Shown here: one piece after another, positions 20,590 to 33,073 of the stretch
Numbering within the stretch: position 1 is the first letter of the stretch
Layout: every line of letters begins with the position of its first letter
Assembly: GCF_050003625.1 (NCBI RefSeq)
Contig: NC_134399.1
Span: 43,540,671-43,604,670, forward strand
DNA: 64,000 nucleotides
Origin: Haematobia irritans
Taxonomy: Eukaryota; Arthropoda; Insecta; Diptera; Muscidae
Direction: 5' to 3'
Made by a program: the position numbers and the translations under genes
The notes under the pieces: model-generated
Seen by the model: only the letters and a program-made list of their open reading frames with translations
The model's database searches: none
Told to the model about the DNA's origin: nothing

Positions 20590-21966
20590 TTTATACCCTC
20601 CACCATAGGATGGGGGTATATTAACTTTGTCATTCCGTTTGTAACACATCGAAATATTGCTCTAAGACCCCATAAAGTATATATATTCTGGGTCGTGTGA
20701 AATTCTGAGTCGATCTGAGCATGTCCGTCCGCCTGTTGAAATCACGCTAACTTCCGAACGAAACAAGCTATCGACTTGAAACTTGGCACAAGTAGTTGTT
20801 ATTGATGTAGGTCGGATGGTATTGCAAATGGGCGATATCGGTCCACTTTTACGTATAGCCCCCATATAAACGGACCGCCAAATTTGGTTTGTGATTGCTC
20901 TAAGAGAAGCAACTTTCATCCGATCCGGCTGAAATTTGGTACATGGCGTTAGTATATGGTCTCTAACAACCATGCAAAACTTGGTCCACATTGGTCCATA
21001 ATTATATATAGCCCCCATATAAACCGATCCCCCGATTTGCGGATCCCCGACTTGCGGAGCCTCTAAGGGAAGCAAATTTCATCCGATTCGGCTGAAATTT
21101 GGTACATGGTGTTGGTATATGTTCTCTAATGACCATGCAAAAATTGGTCCACATCGACCCATAATTATATATAGCCCCCATATAAGCCGATCCCCAGATT
21201 TGACCTCCGGAGCCTCTTAGAGGAGCAAAATTCATCCGATCCGGTTGAAATTTGGTACGTGGTGTTAGTATATGATCTCCAAAAACCATGCAAAAATTGG
21301 TCCATATCGGTCCATAATTATATATAGCCCCCATATAAATCGATCCCCAGATTTGTCTTCCGGAGCCTCTTGGAGGAGCAAAATTCATCCGATCCGGTTG
21401 AAATTTGCAACGTGGTGTTAGTATAAGGCCGCTAATAACCATGCCAAAATTGGTCCTTATCGGTCTATAGTTATATATAGCCGATCCCCAATCACACAAA
21501 AATTGGCCCATATCGGTTCATAACCATAGTTGCCACTCGAGCCAAAAATAATCTACCAACATTTTATTGTTATAGAAAACATTGTCAAAATGTTATTTCT
21601 ATAGAAAATTTTGTCAAAATTTTATTTATATAGAAAATTTTGTCAAATTTGTATTTCTATAGAATTTTTTTTCCAAATTTTATTTCTATAGAAAATTTTG
21701 TCAAAATTTTACTTCTATAGAAAATTTTGTGAAAATTTTATTTTGTCAAAATTTTATTTCTGTAGAAACTTTAAACTTAATTATATACGTATTTAATCGA
21801 CCTTTTTTAGTTTATAATATACCACGTATGGACTATGTAGTATATATTACGGTGTAAGGAAGTTTTAAGATACCTTGCCATCGGCTTCAGTAGAAGTTTC
21901 TACGCAATCCATGGTGGAGGGTACATAAGTTCGGCTTGGCTGAACTTACGGCCGTATATACTTGTT
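20590..21966 (+). mobile_element. DINE/Helentron-like element, family 1 (copy B)
   Basis: Counterpart of 11521-12897; differs by a single T to A change near the 3' end block (GGTGTAAGG here). Confidence 0.7.
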
Positions 21967-21986
21967 TTGTGTTGCTTTTTTATATA

Positions 21987-22198
21987 CAGTATGTCAAGAA
22001 AGTCTTTTGACATTGCCAACTATTTGAAATTCTAGAAATAATTGAAATATTAAATATTTTATTAAATTTTTAATTCTGTGTACGTATGTATACTTTGCAA
22101 AATACATAATAAAATATTTTTTTAAAATTTCATTATATTTAATTTTGGAACAAAACATAATTTTTATCCCATTGTCAAAACACTTTCTTGACAAACTG
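21987..22198. mobile_element. Tc1-like MITE, copy B
   Basis: Counterpart of 12918-13130, one base shorter in an internal T-run. TA flanks and ~27-bp inverted ends are preserved. Confidence 0.85.
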
Positions 22199-22273
22199 TA
22201 CATATATCAAATTGTTTTTTTAACGTAGTCTACATATTGTAGTTCCCAACGCTGTTTAACCTAAGATATATAC

Positions 22274-22892
22274 TGTTACGTTTTTATATTTAGGCGTTTT
22301 TAATTACCCGACAATTAAAACACTTTTCTTTTAAATAACGTTAATCTACAATTTATTTACTATGACTTCACTTTACAATTCGTTCACACTGATGTTATTC
22401 GTTTGACGCTTTAATTAAGACTGACTGGTTAGCAGCATGCGAGCGCTTTTATATATGACGGTCTGGCAATACGAGAACATTCTGGCTGCACTACAATATT
22501 CTGGCAACGCCAGAACATTCTTTGACAACGCTAGAAGGATCTACGACAATTAAGTTATTCATCTGGTGGCTGCCAAACACATATACACTCACATAGATAT
22601 ATGCTCGCATTACTACAACAACAATGACAATAGACAATGAGATGAAATGAAATGAAATGAGAATGCAAAATAACAAAGCAAAGGGGTTGTTATTCTATGA
22701 GAGAGTAAGAACTAACATTTCGATATGAAAATAAGCAAACAAAAGAACATAAAAGAAATTTAGGAATGTACTCGAAAATGAATAGATGATTCCAACAAGT
22801 GATAGCGAAATTTTATCGTTACAATTTGAAATTTTAAATTAACGGAAACTAATTTAAATAAAATTAAATCTATAATTATCAAATTCGTAACA
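22274..22892. mobile_element. Solo LTR, copy B
   Basis: Counterpart of 13206-13824 with the same TGTTACG...CGTAACA ends and ATAC duplication. Confidence 0.75.
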
Positions 22893-23177
22893 ATACTTTG
22901 TATTAAGGTGTAACTATATGTCAAGTTTATGCAGTCCTAGTTAGTTTTTATTAAATATAAAACAAAAATTAGAAATCAAATATAAAATAACTCAAATATA
23001 TAAGTTCGAGGATTAAAAATTGTTAACATAAAAATATATATTATTTAAAATATTAAATTTTTAGTTGCAAATAATTAAATTTATTGGTTAATAATCTGCG
23101 TTTGTAGGCATTTGAGAGTAGTAATCAATTCCTAAATTTTTATATTATATATCAAATTATTTTTGTAACGTAGTCTA

Positions 23178-24609
23178 CACACTGTTAGAAAAATATGTTT
23201 TTCATATGTTCCGATATAAACAAGATGTGTTTCGGGCACAATTTTTAAACACAATATATTTAAGTGCCAACATGTAATGTTCCTAAACTAACACTAAATG
23301 TTTGAGACACATATGTTAATATGTTAAATTATATTATGTTTGGGGCATGAATGTTTTATAAAAATAATATGTGTGAATGTAAACGTATATAAATTTACAA
23401 ATTTCGAGTAAACATATATATGTTTACAATTTCTGTGAAACGGTTGCATGTTGTTTCGGAAAGCTGCTTTATGATAAGGCCAAAAATTTGATACGCTTAA
23501 GTCTAAATATTATTTAATTTGAATATTAGAATGAGTATTCGAAGTAAAGAGAATATACATTCGGAACCAAGAGCATAGAGATTTTAGCATGTGTTTTCGC
23601 CTTGAGAGGAGAATTTTATGTATGTGTGGACAAGTGTTTTGTTTATCATTTTGGCATTATGGACACACATTTTTTAACGGCCTTAAAGGTAAAAATGAAA
23701 TTGAGTACAAAACACGATAAGTTTTAAAGGCATTTAAAATGGTATTAAATGCTAGTAAAAAACGGTTTACGCCTAAATAAATTTATGTGTTCATTATAAA
23801 ATTATTTATGTATGTTTATACACTTCTTTTGTTAGAGTTTTTGATTTTCTTCCAAAATTTCAAACTTTTATACCAAAAACAGTTTTTTGTTATAAAATTA
23901 TTTTTGCAAAAAAATTATAATATTTTATTCAAAAGCTCAGTCCATTTCGTTTATATCAAGCACTGTTTCTGACTGTAAATTTTTAATAACCCACATTCCG
24001 AAGTTTCATTATAAAAATTTAATATAGTATTAATTTCTAAATTACAAAAAAAAAAATTGGTTCGGTCGGAACAGGAATTGAACCCACGACCCTTTGCATG
24101 CAAGGCAGACATGCTAACCACTGCTCCACGTTGCCAACACATGTATGTTTCTTTTAAATAATGTTATGTTTGCATGGGCTCGTGGGCGCTGCAAACTATG
24201 CTTATAACGATAATTGTCTACTGGTGACTATAACTGCTACGTAACCCAGTGGATAGTGTGTTGGCTTACAAACTGTTTGGTCCTCGGTTCAATTTTCCGT
24301 CCAGGCGAAAGGTAAAATTTAAAAAAATTATGAAATTGAATAATTTCTTCAACATTATTTGTATTACAGAAAAAGGTACCAAGAACTAAAAATTTCGTGG
24401 AAGTGAAAATTATGTTAGGGAATGAGCACAATCTTCTTTGGGGAAATTTCTTCCAAGCATATAATATTTTTGGGCTAAAAATGCTTCCAAACATATAATA
24501 TGTTCACATAAAACAAACATATTAATGTTTCGGCAGTATCCAATAATATATGTGCTTCCTGCAAAATATGTTTGGCACATATGTTAGATAAGCGATTTTT
24601 TTGAGGGTG
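23178..24609 (+). mobile_element. AT-rich TA element with paired tRNA-like modules, copy B
   Basis: Counterpart of 14110-15541. The tRNA-like modules lie at about 24063-24134 (minus) and 24241-24308 (plus). Two substitutions relative to copy A were noticed (CATTCCGAAG; TTTGGCACAT). Confidence 0.7.
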
Positions 24610-24808
24610 CATATAGTAGTAAGATATATACTTAGTATTAAAGTGTAATTATATGTCAAGTTTTTGCAGTCCTTGATTGTAGTCCTAATTATTTTTATAA
24701 TTTTTTTTAAGTAAATTTAATGTAATTCTTTATTTTGAGTATCCCTGTAACCGTAAATGGCCATTTCGACTTAGTTGTAATATGAGTTAAATAAATAAAA
24801 AACCAGGT

Positions 24809-25765
24809 TCAAGTTCGGCCAGGCCGAATCTTAAGTACCCTCCACCATGGATTGCGTAGAAACTTCTACGAAAGACTGTCATCCACGATCGAATTACTTG
24901 GGTTGTGGTATCTTAAAACTTCTTAAATTTTCTAAATTGTGAGTTAGTCCATACATGGTATATATTAGACAAAAAAGTTATGTATAGGTAAGTATACAAA
25001 TAATTACGAATCGATATGGACTTTTGCACGGTACGTAGAGAGCCAGAATTGAAATATGGGGGTCGCTTATATGGGGGCTATATAGAATTATGAACTTGAT
25101 ATGGACCAATTTTTGTGTGATTGGGGATCAATTTATCTGAGGGCTATATATAACTATATACCGATATGAACCTAGTTAGGCATGGTTGTTAACGGCCATA
25201 TACTAGCACAATGTACCAAATTTCATCTGACTCGGATGAATTTGCTCCACCAAGAGGCTCCAAAACCAAATCTCGGTATTGGTTTATATGGGGGCTATAT
25301 ATAATTATGGACTGATATGGACCACTTTTGGCATGGTTGTTAAATATCATATACTACCACCACGTACCAAATTTCAACCAGATCGGATGAATTTTGCTTC
25401 TCCAAAAGGCACCGGAGGTCATATCAGGGGATCAGTTTATATGGGGGGCTATATATAATTATGGACTGATATGAACCAATTCCTGCATGGTTGTTGGATA
25501 CCATATACTAGCATCACGTACCAAATTTCAACCGAATCAGATGAAGGGGCTCCGGAGGTCAAATCTGGGGATCGGTTTATATGGGGCCTATATATAATTA
25601 TTGACCGCTTTCGACCAATTTTTACGTGGGTGTTTGACGTCATATATAAACACCACGTACCAAATTTCAACTGAATCAGATGAATTTTGGTCTTCCAAGA
25701 GGCTCCGGAGGTCAAATCTGGTGATCGGTTTATATGGGGGCTATATATAATTATGGACCGATGTG
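24809..25765 (-). mobile_element. DINE/Helentron-like family 1, inverted fragment (copy B)
   Basis: Counterpart of 15741-16697; no difference noticed by eye. Confidence 0.7.
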
Positions 25766-25852
25766 AATTTCAAAGGAAACGCTAATATCTGATTCATGGT
25801 GGTGGGTATTTAAGATTCGGCCTGGCCGAACTTACGGCCGTATATACTTGTT
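25766..25852 (+). mobile_element. 3' tail of DINE-like family 3 (copy B)
   Basis: Counterpart of 16698-16784, with the same chimeric junction to the inverted family-1 fragment. Confidence 0.65.
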
Positions 25853-25874
25853 TTTAAAGGATTTTATTTATTTA

Positions 25875-27262
25875 TTTTTATACCCTCCACCATAGGATGG
25901 GGGTATATTAATTTTGTCATTCAGTTTGTAACACATGGAAATATTGCTGTAAGACCCAATAAAGTATATATATTCTGGGTCGTGGTGAAATTCTGAGTCG
26001 ATCTTAGCATGTCCGTCCGTCCTTCCGTCTGTTGAAATAACGCTAACTTCCGAACGAAACAAGCTATCGACTTGAAACTTGGCACAAGTAGTTGTTATTG
26101 ATGTAGGTCGGATGGTATTGCAAATGGGCCACATCGGTCCACATTTACGTATAGCCCCCATATAAACGGACCCCCAAATATGGCTTTCGAGGCCTCTAAG
26201 AGAAGCAAATTTCATCCGATCCGGCTGAAATTTGGTATATGGTGTTAGTATATGGTCTCTAATAACCATGCAAAAATTGGTCCACATCGGTCCATAATTA
26301 TATATAGCCCCCATATAAACCGATCCTCCGATTTGGCTTGCGAGGCCTTTAAGAGAAGCAAATTTCATCCGATCCGGCTGAAATTTGGTACATGGTGTTA
26401 GTATATGGTCTCTAACAACCATGCAAAAATTGGTCCACATCGGTCCATAATTATATATAGCCCCCATATAAACCGATCACCAGATTTGACCTCCGCAGCC
26501 TCTTGGAAGAGCAAAATTCTTCCCATTCGGTTGAAATTTGGTACGTGATGTTAGTATATGGTATCCAACAACCATGCAGGAATTGGTTCCTATCAGCCCA
26601 TAATTATATATAGCTCCCATATTAACCGATCCCCAGATTTGACCTCCGGTGCCTTTTGGAGAAGCAAAATTCATCCGATCTGCTTGAAATTTGGTACGTG
26701 GTGATCGTATATTTAACAACCATGCCAAAAGTGGTCCATATCAGTCCATAATCATATATAGCCCCCATATAAACCGATCCCGAGATTTGATTTTGGAGTC
26801 TCTTGGAGGAGCAAATTTCATCCGAGTGAGTTGAAATTTGGTACGTTGTGCTAGTATATGGTCGTTAACAACCATGCCTACTAGGTCCATATCGGTCTAA
26901 AGTTATATATAGCCCTCAGAAAATCGATCCCGAATCACACAAAAATTGGTCCATATCATAATTGTATATAGCCCCCATATAAGCGACCCCCATATTTCAA
27001 TTCTGGCTCTCTGCGTATCGTGCAAAAAGTCCATATCGATTCGTAATTATTTGTAGACTTACCTATACATACCTTTTTTGTCTAATATATACCACGTATG
27101 GACTAACTCACAATTTAGAAAACGATGTTAAGAAGTTTTAAGATACCACAACCCAAGTAATTCGATTGTGTATAACAGTCTTTCGTAGAAGTTTCTACGC
27201 AATCCATGGTGGAGGGTACATAAGATTCGGCCTGGCCGAACTTACGGCCGTTTATACTTGTT
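25875..27262 (+). mobile_element. DINE/Helentron-like element, family 1 (copy B, second)
   Basis: Counterpart of 16807-18194, followed by a slightly shorter T-run. Confidence 0.7.
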
Positions 27263-27306
27263 TTTTTTTTTTAACTTTTATTAACTACAATTCTTCCAAA
27301 ATTCTA

Positions 27307-27792
27307 TATTCCAATATAGGAAAACTTCTCGTGCAAAATTTCAAGCAAATATAAGTAAAACTCTGGCTTCTGGGCCCATACAAAATCCGATGTTACTGCA
27401 TTATGGACCCAGAAGCCAGAGTTTTGGTGGAAATCGGTTCAGATTTAGATAGCTAGATATATATCTATTGTCCGATTTATACTTACATGACCAACGGGAA
27501 CTAAATTTTCACTCCGAGACCACAGTTTCACTCCGATTTACTTGAAATTTTGCACAGGTAGCAGAATTAGCATTCTAGCGATGGATACCGAGTTAAGTTG
27601 AAATCGGTTCAGATTTAAATATAGCCCCCATATATATCTTACGGCCGATTTGCACTTACATGGCTCCAGAAGCCAGGATTTTTCTCTGATTTACTTCAAA
27701 TTTTGCACATAGGGTATATTTGATAGTATCGTCAAGTGTGGTAAGTTTGATTTAAATCGGTTCAGATTTAGCTATTTCACCCGATTTGGCGA
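27307..27792. mobile_element. DINE-like family 2 fragments (copy B)
   Basis: Counterpart of 18240-18725 with the same 18-bp inverted arms. Confidence 0.6.
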
Positions 27793-28215
27793 GGTTTAAT
27801 GCAAGCTTTTGGCACATTTTACTAAGCAAAGGCTAACGTATAATATATCGTTGGAAAGGTATTATAGAGGGCTTCGTTTTTTGTTATCGAGAAAAATCCC
27901 CAAAGTGTGGACATAGGTTAAAAAACATTATTTTTTGGTCATTTGCATATTTCTTAGATGTTTACCGGTATAATGTTGAAACCTTCTAAGTTAATTAGTG
28001 GACACATGGGGCTTTTTGGAAAAGATGAGAATTTTACAAAACAATTTTTTTTTCATTTATAAAAATTGAAGGTTTTTGGATGAGAAGAACTCATACACTA
28101 TTTGGCCAAAATAACCGATAAAAGTTTAAAACGTATCTTTTTTGGTGTTCTATAAGAAACAAACAAAAAAAGATTGGAAAATATATAAAAACAAATTTTA
28201 CGACAGAAAGAATGT

Positions 28216-28235
28216 AGCGATTTGGAACCACTGTG
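28216..28235. repeat. Second copy of the right Transib-like terminal repeat
   Basis: AGCGATTTGGAACCACTGTG, duplicated with the 9-kb segment. The matching left repeat (11241) lies outside the duplicated unit and is single. Confidence 0.75.
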
Positions 28236-28977
28236 TGATGTTTGGTGGTCTAAAAATGTCAGCCTTCTATGTCCCTATGTCTAGGGACATAGAAATTGAA
28301 ATTGTATTGAATAGGTCCATCACCAAATTTCAATATTTCCTTTTTGAACTCACAAAGGCTGGCAATTGAGCAGTATTTTTTTTTTTTTTTGCTGCTGCTA
28401 TTCTTCTTTTTGGATGCTTCTGTAAGTGCATCGCGAGACGAACTCTGTACATTTTATTTTTGCTCATTTGTTCTCATTCTCAAATGTACTGATAACATTA
28501 GATTTAGAACAATTTTTAGCAAAAGGAACGTACAGTTTTAATTCCTTCATCTTCGTACGTTTTTGATTCAACTTACGTATGTATTTAGGTCTCATTGTGA
28601 AGTAAAAGCGCCCAACGTTGGTATCGACCCTAAATGGAAAGTCAGCTGATACTTTTAGTCATTCGTTTTCCATTTCAATTGATCGATTACACCAGAGTTT
28701 GTCGCTCCAAATTTTTCATAAAATCATTTTAAATACGAGAAGCAGAAGATGTGGCAGAAGCTACCTTTGCCTTTCACACCGTGATGCATAGCTACAGTTA
28801 CCAATCCGCAGGTCCTGCACCCGGTCCTGCACCCGTTCCATGCAATTATTTAAAATTTTGTACCGCCTCTAGTCGCACGTATTTTGACACCCACCAACAT
28901 AGAATGGTGTTGGGGTATAAGTGCGCCATTCCGTTTGCAACACTCAACAGAAAGTGAGTGAAATGCAACACTCACTG

Positions 28978-30639
28978 GATAGGCTGTTAGACGAACTTCT
29001 AATAAAGAGGCGTATTTCAGCCACACTAGGGCAAGAAAACATACAAAGGTATGTGAACAGAGGCAATCCCCAAGGAGGAGTTCTATCACCTCTTCTTTGG
29101 AATGTTGCTATAAATAACCTTCTGGTTACCCTAGAAAGGATAAAAGTGGTGGCATACGCAGATGATGTGGCGCTAGCAGTCAGGGGAAAATTCCCATCCA
29201 CAATCAGAGATATTATACAGAGAGCTCTCCGGATGACTGAGAAATGGGCGAAAGATAATGGTCTTGGTGTAAATCCAGCAAAGACAGAACTAGTCATGTA
29301 CTGCAAAGATCGCAAAACTCCCACGGTTAGGCCCATTTCCTTAGGGGGTACTGAAATTCCCTTTGGTGAGTGTGCAAAATACCTTGGCGTTATTTTGGAC
29401 AGGAAGCTGAATTTTAGGCTTAATATTGAAGAGAGGGCGAGAAAAGCCACGGTAGCTTTGTACTCGTGCAAAAAGGCAATAGGGAAAAAGTGGGGACTAA
29501 AACCAAAAATTGTGCATTGGCTATACACTGCAGTAGTTAGACCTATAATGCTATATGGTGTTGTAGTCTGGTGGCCGGCACTTCAGAAACCGACTTGTTT
29601 AGATAAAGTTCAGCGTATGGCGAGCTTATGTATCTCAGGCGCATTTAGTAAGACAGGAACAGACTCCCTTAATGTCATGCTACATCTATTGCCTTTAGAC
29701 ATTTTGGCCAAACAGTCAGCTGCAACAACGGCTGTGCGGTTGCGCGAGCTATCGCTGTGGTCGGAAAAAATGTACGGTCATAGTTCGGTCCTCAAAGATA
29801 TATAGATTTCTATACTGATGGCTCCAAATTGAATGGACAAGTGGGCTTCGGAGTATATTCTAAAGATCTGGAAATTCGAATAGCGAAAAGATTACCTAAT
29901 CACTGTAGTGTTTTTCAGGCTGAAATATTGGCAATAAGAGAGGTGGTGAATTGGCTGAGAAGTAATGTTCCAACAAATATTGGCATTAATATATACTCAG
30001 ACAGTCAACCTGCAATAAAATCCTTGGACTCTCGAAACGGCCATAGACTGCCGCAAATCTCTCAACGAGATGGCTGAGCAGTACAATATTCACCTAATAT
30101 GGGTGCCTGGCCATAGGAACATACCGGGGAACTGCGAAGCAGATGTGTTAGCAAGGCTAGGAACTACCTTACATATTCCAGGGGAACTAGAATCTGTTGG
30201 TATGCCTTTGGCCAACTGCAAGCTCTTACTGCGTGAGAAGGCTGTTATGATGGCCAATATTCGATGGGAAAATTGCAAGGGTTGTAACGACACCAAGCAA
30301 ATATGGCCCCATTTAAACTTAAACCGCACACTAGATATGCTAGTGTTCTCAAGGCGTCAGATAGCACTCCTGATATCTGCTATAACGGGTCGCTGCCTGA
30401 TAGGCGAATTTGCAAAAACTATAGGTGCGAAGTATAATGGCTATTGTATAAGCTGTCATGATGTGGAGGAAAAGGAATCAATTAAACACGTCTTGTGTGA
30501 GTGTCCTGCTGTTTGTGTAAGGCGTAAGCGAATTTTAGGAGCATATAGCTTTAGATTACTGGCTGACCTGGAAACCGTTAACTTAAGCAGTTTGTTAATG
30601 TTTTTGGAGCAATCTGGTTGGTTCCACAAAAGTAAATAA
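28978..30639 (+). pseudogene. LINE polyprotein remnant: RT C-terminus, RNase H, Cys/His tail
   Basis: The first frame (to 29805) carries the RT motifs GNPQGGVLSPLLWN and AYADDVALAV plus the thumb, and stops after MYGHSSVLK because a deletion of about 130 bp (compared with 34321-35571) removes the linker before RNase H. The RNase H part opens with DFYTDGSK in another frame, then GQVGFGVYS, VFQAEILAIREVVNWL and IYSDSQPAIKSL, and is again shifted near 30030 by a small deletion. The last frame (30070-30639) has HLIWVPGHRNIPGNCEADVL and the cluster CISCHDVEEKESIKHVLCEC. Inactive. Confidence 0.9.
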
Positions 30640-30772
30640 TAGAGAAGGTTCAGTGGTTAAGACTAGAAGTGCCCATATGTAATAGGTACTTTTAGTTAAA
30701 TGTGGTATCACAATGGACTGAATAGTCTAAGTGAGCCTGAAATTTAATCGGGCTGCCACTTTAACCTAACCT
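28978..30772 (+). mobile_element. 5'-truncated LINE insertion with 11-bp target duplication
   Basis: Flanked by AACACTCACTG (28967-28977 and 30773-30783). Begins within the reverse-transcriptase domain and runs to the family's 3' UTR and AACCT tail. Non-LTR retrotransposons insert by target-primed reverse transcription and often truncate at the 5' end, as here. Part of this insertion is also present in copy A of the duplication. Confidence 0.92.
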
Positions 30773-30783
30773 AACACTCACTG

Positions 30784-31771
30784 CACGGATGAAAAAGACT
30801 GTTTTTCATATGTTTGGCTATAAACATTATATGTTTGGAACACAAATTTTTAAACACAATATTTTTGAGTGCAAGCATATAATGTTCCTAAACTAGCATA
30901 ACATGTTTGGGACATATATGTTAATATGTTAGAACATATTATGTTTGGGACATAAAATGTTTGTAAATATAATATGCTTGGATGCAAACATATATTAATT
31001 TAGAAATAGCCTATAAACATATATGTGTTTAGTAGCTTGGAGCGCTATTTAACAGGGAGCGATATTGAATTAAGTTGGTGGTTGTTGCTTGTTATTACAA
31101 AATTAACATTTTATTTTTCCTTGGGCAATTGATCAGCTAGCTACTTCTTTGATCCTTACAAACTGTGTGGTCCGCTGTTCGAATCCCCGTCCGGCAAAAG
31201 GTAAAATTAAAATGAAAAAAATCATAAAATTGAATAATTTCTTCTACAATGTTTGTATTACAGAAAAAGGTGCTAAGAACTAAAAAATTTCGTTGAAGTG
31301 AGAAAGATGTGGGGGAATATACAATTAGGCAGAAACAACATTTTAAGCATTCAGGTCGAAAACCAATGTTGTTAGCACCTATATTACCTGTTTATTTTCA
31401 TAATTCATTATGATTGTAAATATATAAATAAATAAATAAATAAATAAAATTTTGAGCACAATATTGTTTGGGAGAATTTTTTTAAGCATATAATATTTTT
31501 GGGTGCAAAATGATTCCAAACATATTATATGTTCACATAATAACATATTGTTTTTTGGAAGACAACATTATTGAATTTGGATGCAAAAATACAAAATGTT
31601 TGGAACTTAGACTACCCAAACATATATTGTTTAGACCAATATGCTTTCAAACATATTATATATTGGAAGAGATCAAACATATAAATGTTTGGGCAATACC
31701 CAAAAATGTATATGCTTGAAGCAAAATATGTTTGGGAGTATATGTTACAGAAGCGATTTTTTGTGAGCGTG
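30784..31771 (+). mobile_element. AT-rich TA-type element with one tRNA-like module
   Basis: Ends CACGGATGAAAAAGACTG and GCGATTTTTTGTGAGCGTG, with arms rich in CATATGTTTGG. A tRNA-like stretch at 31143-31200 (CCTTACAAACTGTGTGGTCC, GCTGTTCGAATCCCCGTCC) keeps a B-box and has lost the A-box side. The left end abuts the target duplication of the neighbouring LINE. TA flanks are not preserved here but are at the sister copies 39276 and 41609. Confidence 0.7.
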
Positions 31772-32205
31772 TTTTATGTTTGGAGAAAATTTCCCATACC
31801 CTAATAATTGTTTGCGTATGTTAGTTAAATTAACAAAAAAAACTCAAAATAAAGCATAAAGACTTACTAAATTCGTGTCTCCAACAAAGTAGTTCAGCAT
31901 TTCTTAAAATTTTTAAATTTTACCAATAATGCGCCCATCTTGAACTTCGTATGGCACTAACGACATTCTTGCAATTTTGAACTCCAATTTTTTCCTTCAA
32001 ACTACAAAATTTTCTTTCACAAGTGAAAAAAATTAATTATGTCTAATAAAATTTCTTGAATTTGTTTTTCTTATTTTTGTGATATCGGCGTGATGCCAGG
32101 GTTTGTAATACTGTTTAGGTAAAATTTTCTAAAAATAATAAAAATTTTCTGAAATTAACCAAAAGTTTTCTTCCTGGTGGGTTCACAGATTTTTGCTGAG
32201 AACAT
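31772..32205. mobile_element. Fragment of the TTAGTTCA/GTGAAC-type TA MITE
   Basis: Matches the right two thirds of 43135-43653 (shared GAACTTCGTATG, TGTGATATCGGCGTGAT, TTCTTCCTGGTGGGTTCAC). The left end is missing. Confidence 0.6.
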
Positions 32206-32785
32206 ATAGAAATATCGATTTACGGCTATATAAATTATTTGCTTTGTTTACATTCAAATATATTTGCTACTTGCTTTTTATTTTCGATTTTGACGTAAAA
32301 CACAAATATTATATTTCAATTTTGTTATTAAAATACTTGCATTTTGGTCGCTACTTCCTTTTTTGAACGGAATTATTTGCAAAATGTGCCTCTATTTTCC
32401 TTTTTGTTGGCCTTCATAATACCAAATAGTTACCAGTGAAGAGTTTCCCATTTTCGAAGTTTGTTTAGAATAAGGGAAAATTTGTTTAAGGCGTTGTTTA
32501 TCATAACTGGGCTATGTATACACTTGTCCCAAATTCTCAACTTTAAGAGAATCCCTTCCAATCGAAGATTGCAAAATATTGATTATTATCATGTTTTTTT
32601 TGTTTGTTTTATTGTAAGCAGTGTTTTTCTTCCAAGCCTAACATATTCGATTATCATTATTTCGAGAAATAAATTAATTTAAGCAATAATCACTTAGATA
32701 AAAGCTAAAAGTAACAATACATATAAAAGGTAAAATATAAAGATCCTTATAACAACGCACAATTGCTTTTTCAACATAAACAGCT
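32206..32785. other. Low-complexity unique-looking sequence
   Basis: No repeat family of this window and no domain in its short frames. It lies immediately 3' of the candidate minus-strand exon and could be its 3' UTR and downstream region. Confidence 0.3.
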
Positions 32786-33019
32786 CTAGAATATTTTTGA
32801 TATCAATTCCATAGGAGATCTTGGACACTCTCCATAATGATCCATACAAATTTGTTCTGAATACCCAATCATTTCCGCCTCTAGATACTCCTCATTTTGC
32901 ATATTTAACTTGTTGTCCTCAGATGTGGATGGCCTATAAAATAAAATATATGAAAACTCAGAGTTAAATCTTATTTTAAAAGATGGACTTAGTGATACAG
33001 GATCATCTATGACTTGTGC
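32786..33019 (-). CDS. Candidate terminal exon of an unknown host gene
   Basis: On the minus strand a splice-acceptor-like TTTATTACAG ends at 33020. The following 234 bases are open to a TAG at 32786-32788. The second half encodes a polar acidic segment (PSTSEDNKLNMQNEEYLEAE, then MIGYSEQICMDHYGECPRSP) unlike transposon products here. A second acceptor-like site (TATTTTATTTTATAG, about 32935) could make the exon shorter, 32786-32934. No domain recognised; upstream exons are not seen and may be separated by the hAT-type MITE at 33074. It may be a chance frame. Confidence 0.3.
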   Translation of the reverse strand, partial: AQVIDDPVSLSPSFKIRFNSEFSYILFYRPSTSEDNKLNMQNEEYLEAEMIGYSEQICMDHYGECPRSPMELISKIF

Positions 33020-33073
33020 CTGTAATAAATATTCGTTTTAGAGCCTATATGTTGTTCACATGATAGTTGACGC

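Larger units (their letters stand above)
20540..29589. repeat. Tandem 9.05-kb segmental duplication, copy B
   Basis: Repeats 11471-20539 in the same order and orientation. After 29589 the LINE continues uninterrupted, which shows that copy B keeps the original right flank and copy A the original left flank. It is 19 bp shorter than copy A because of T-run differences and the hairpin deletion. Confidence 0.93.
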
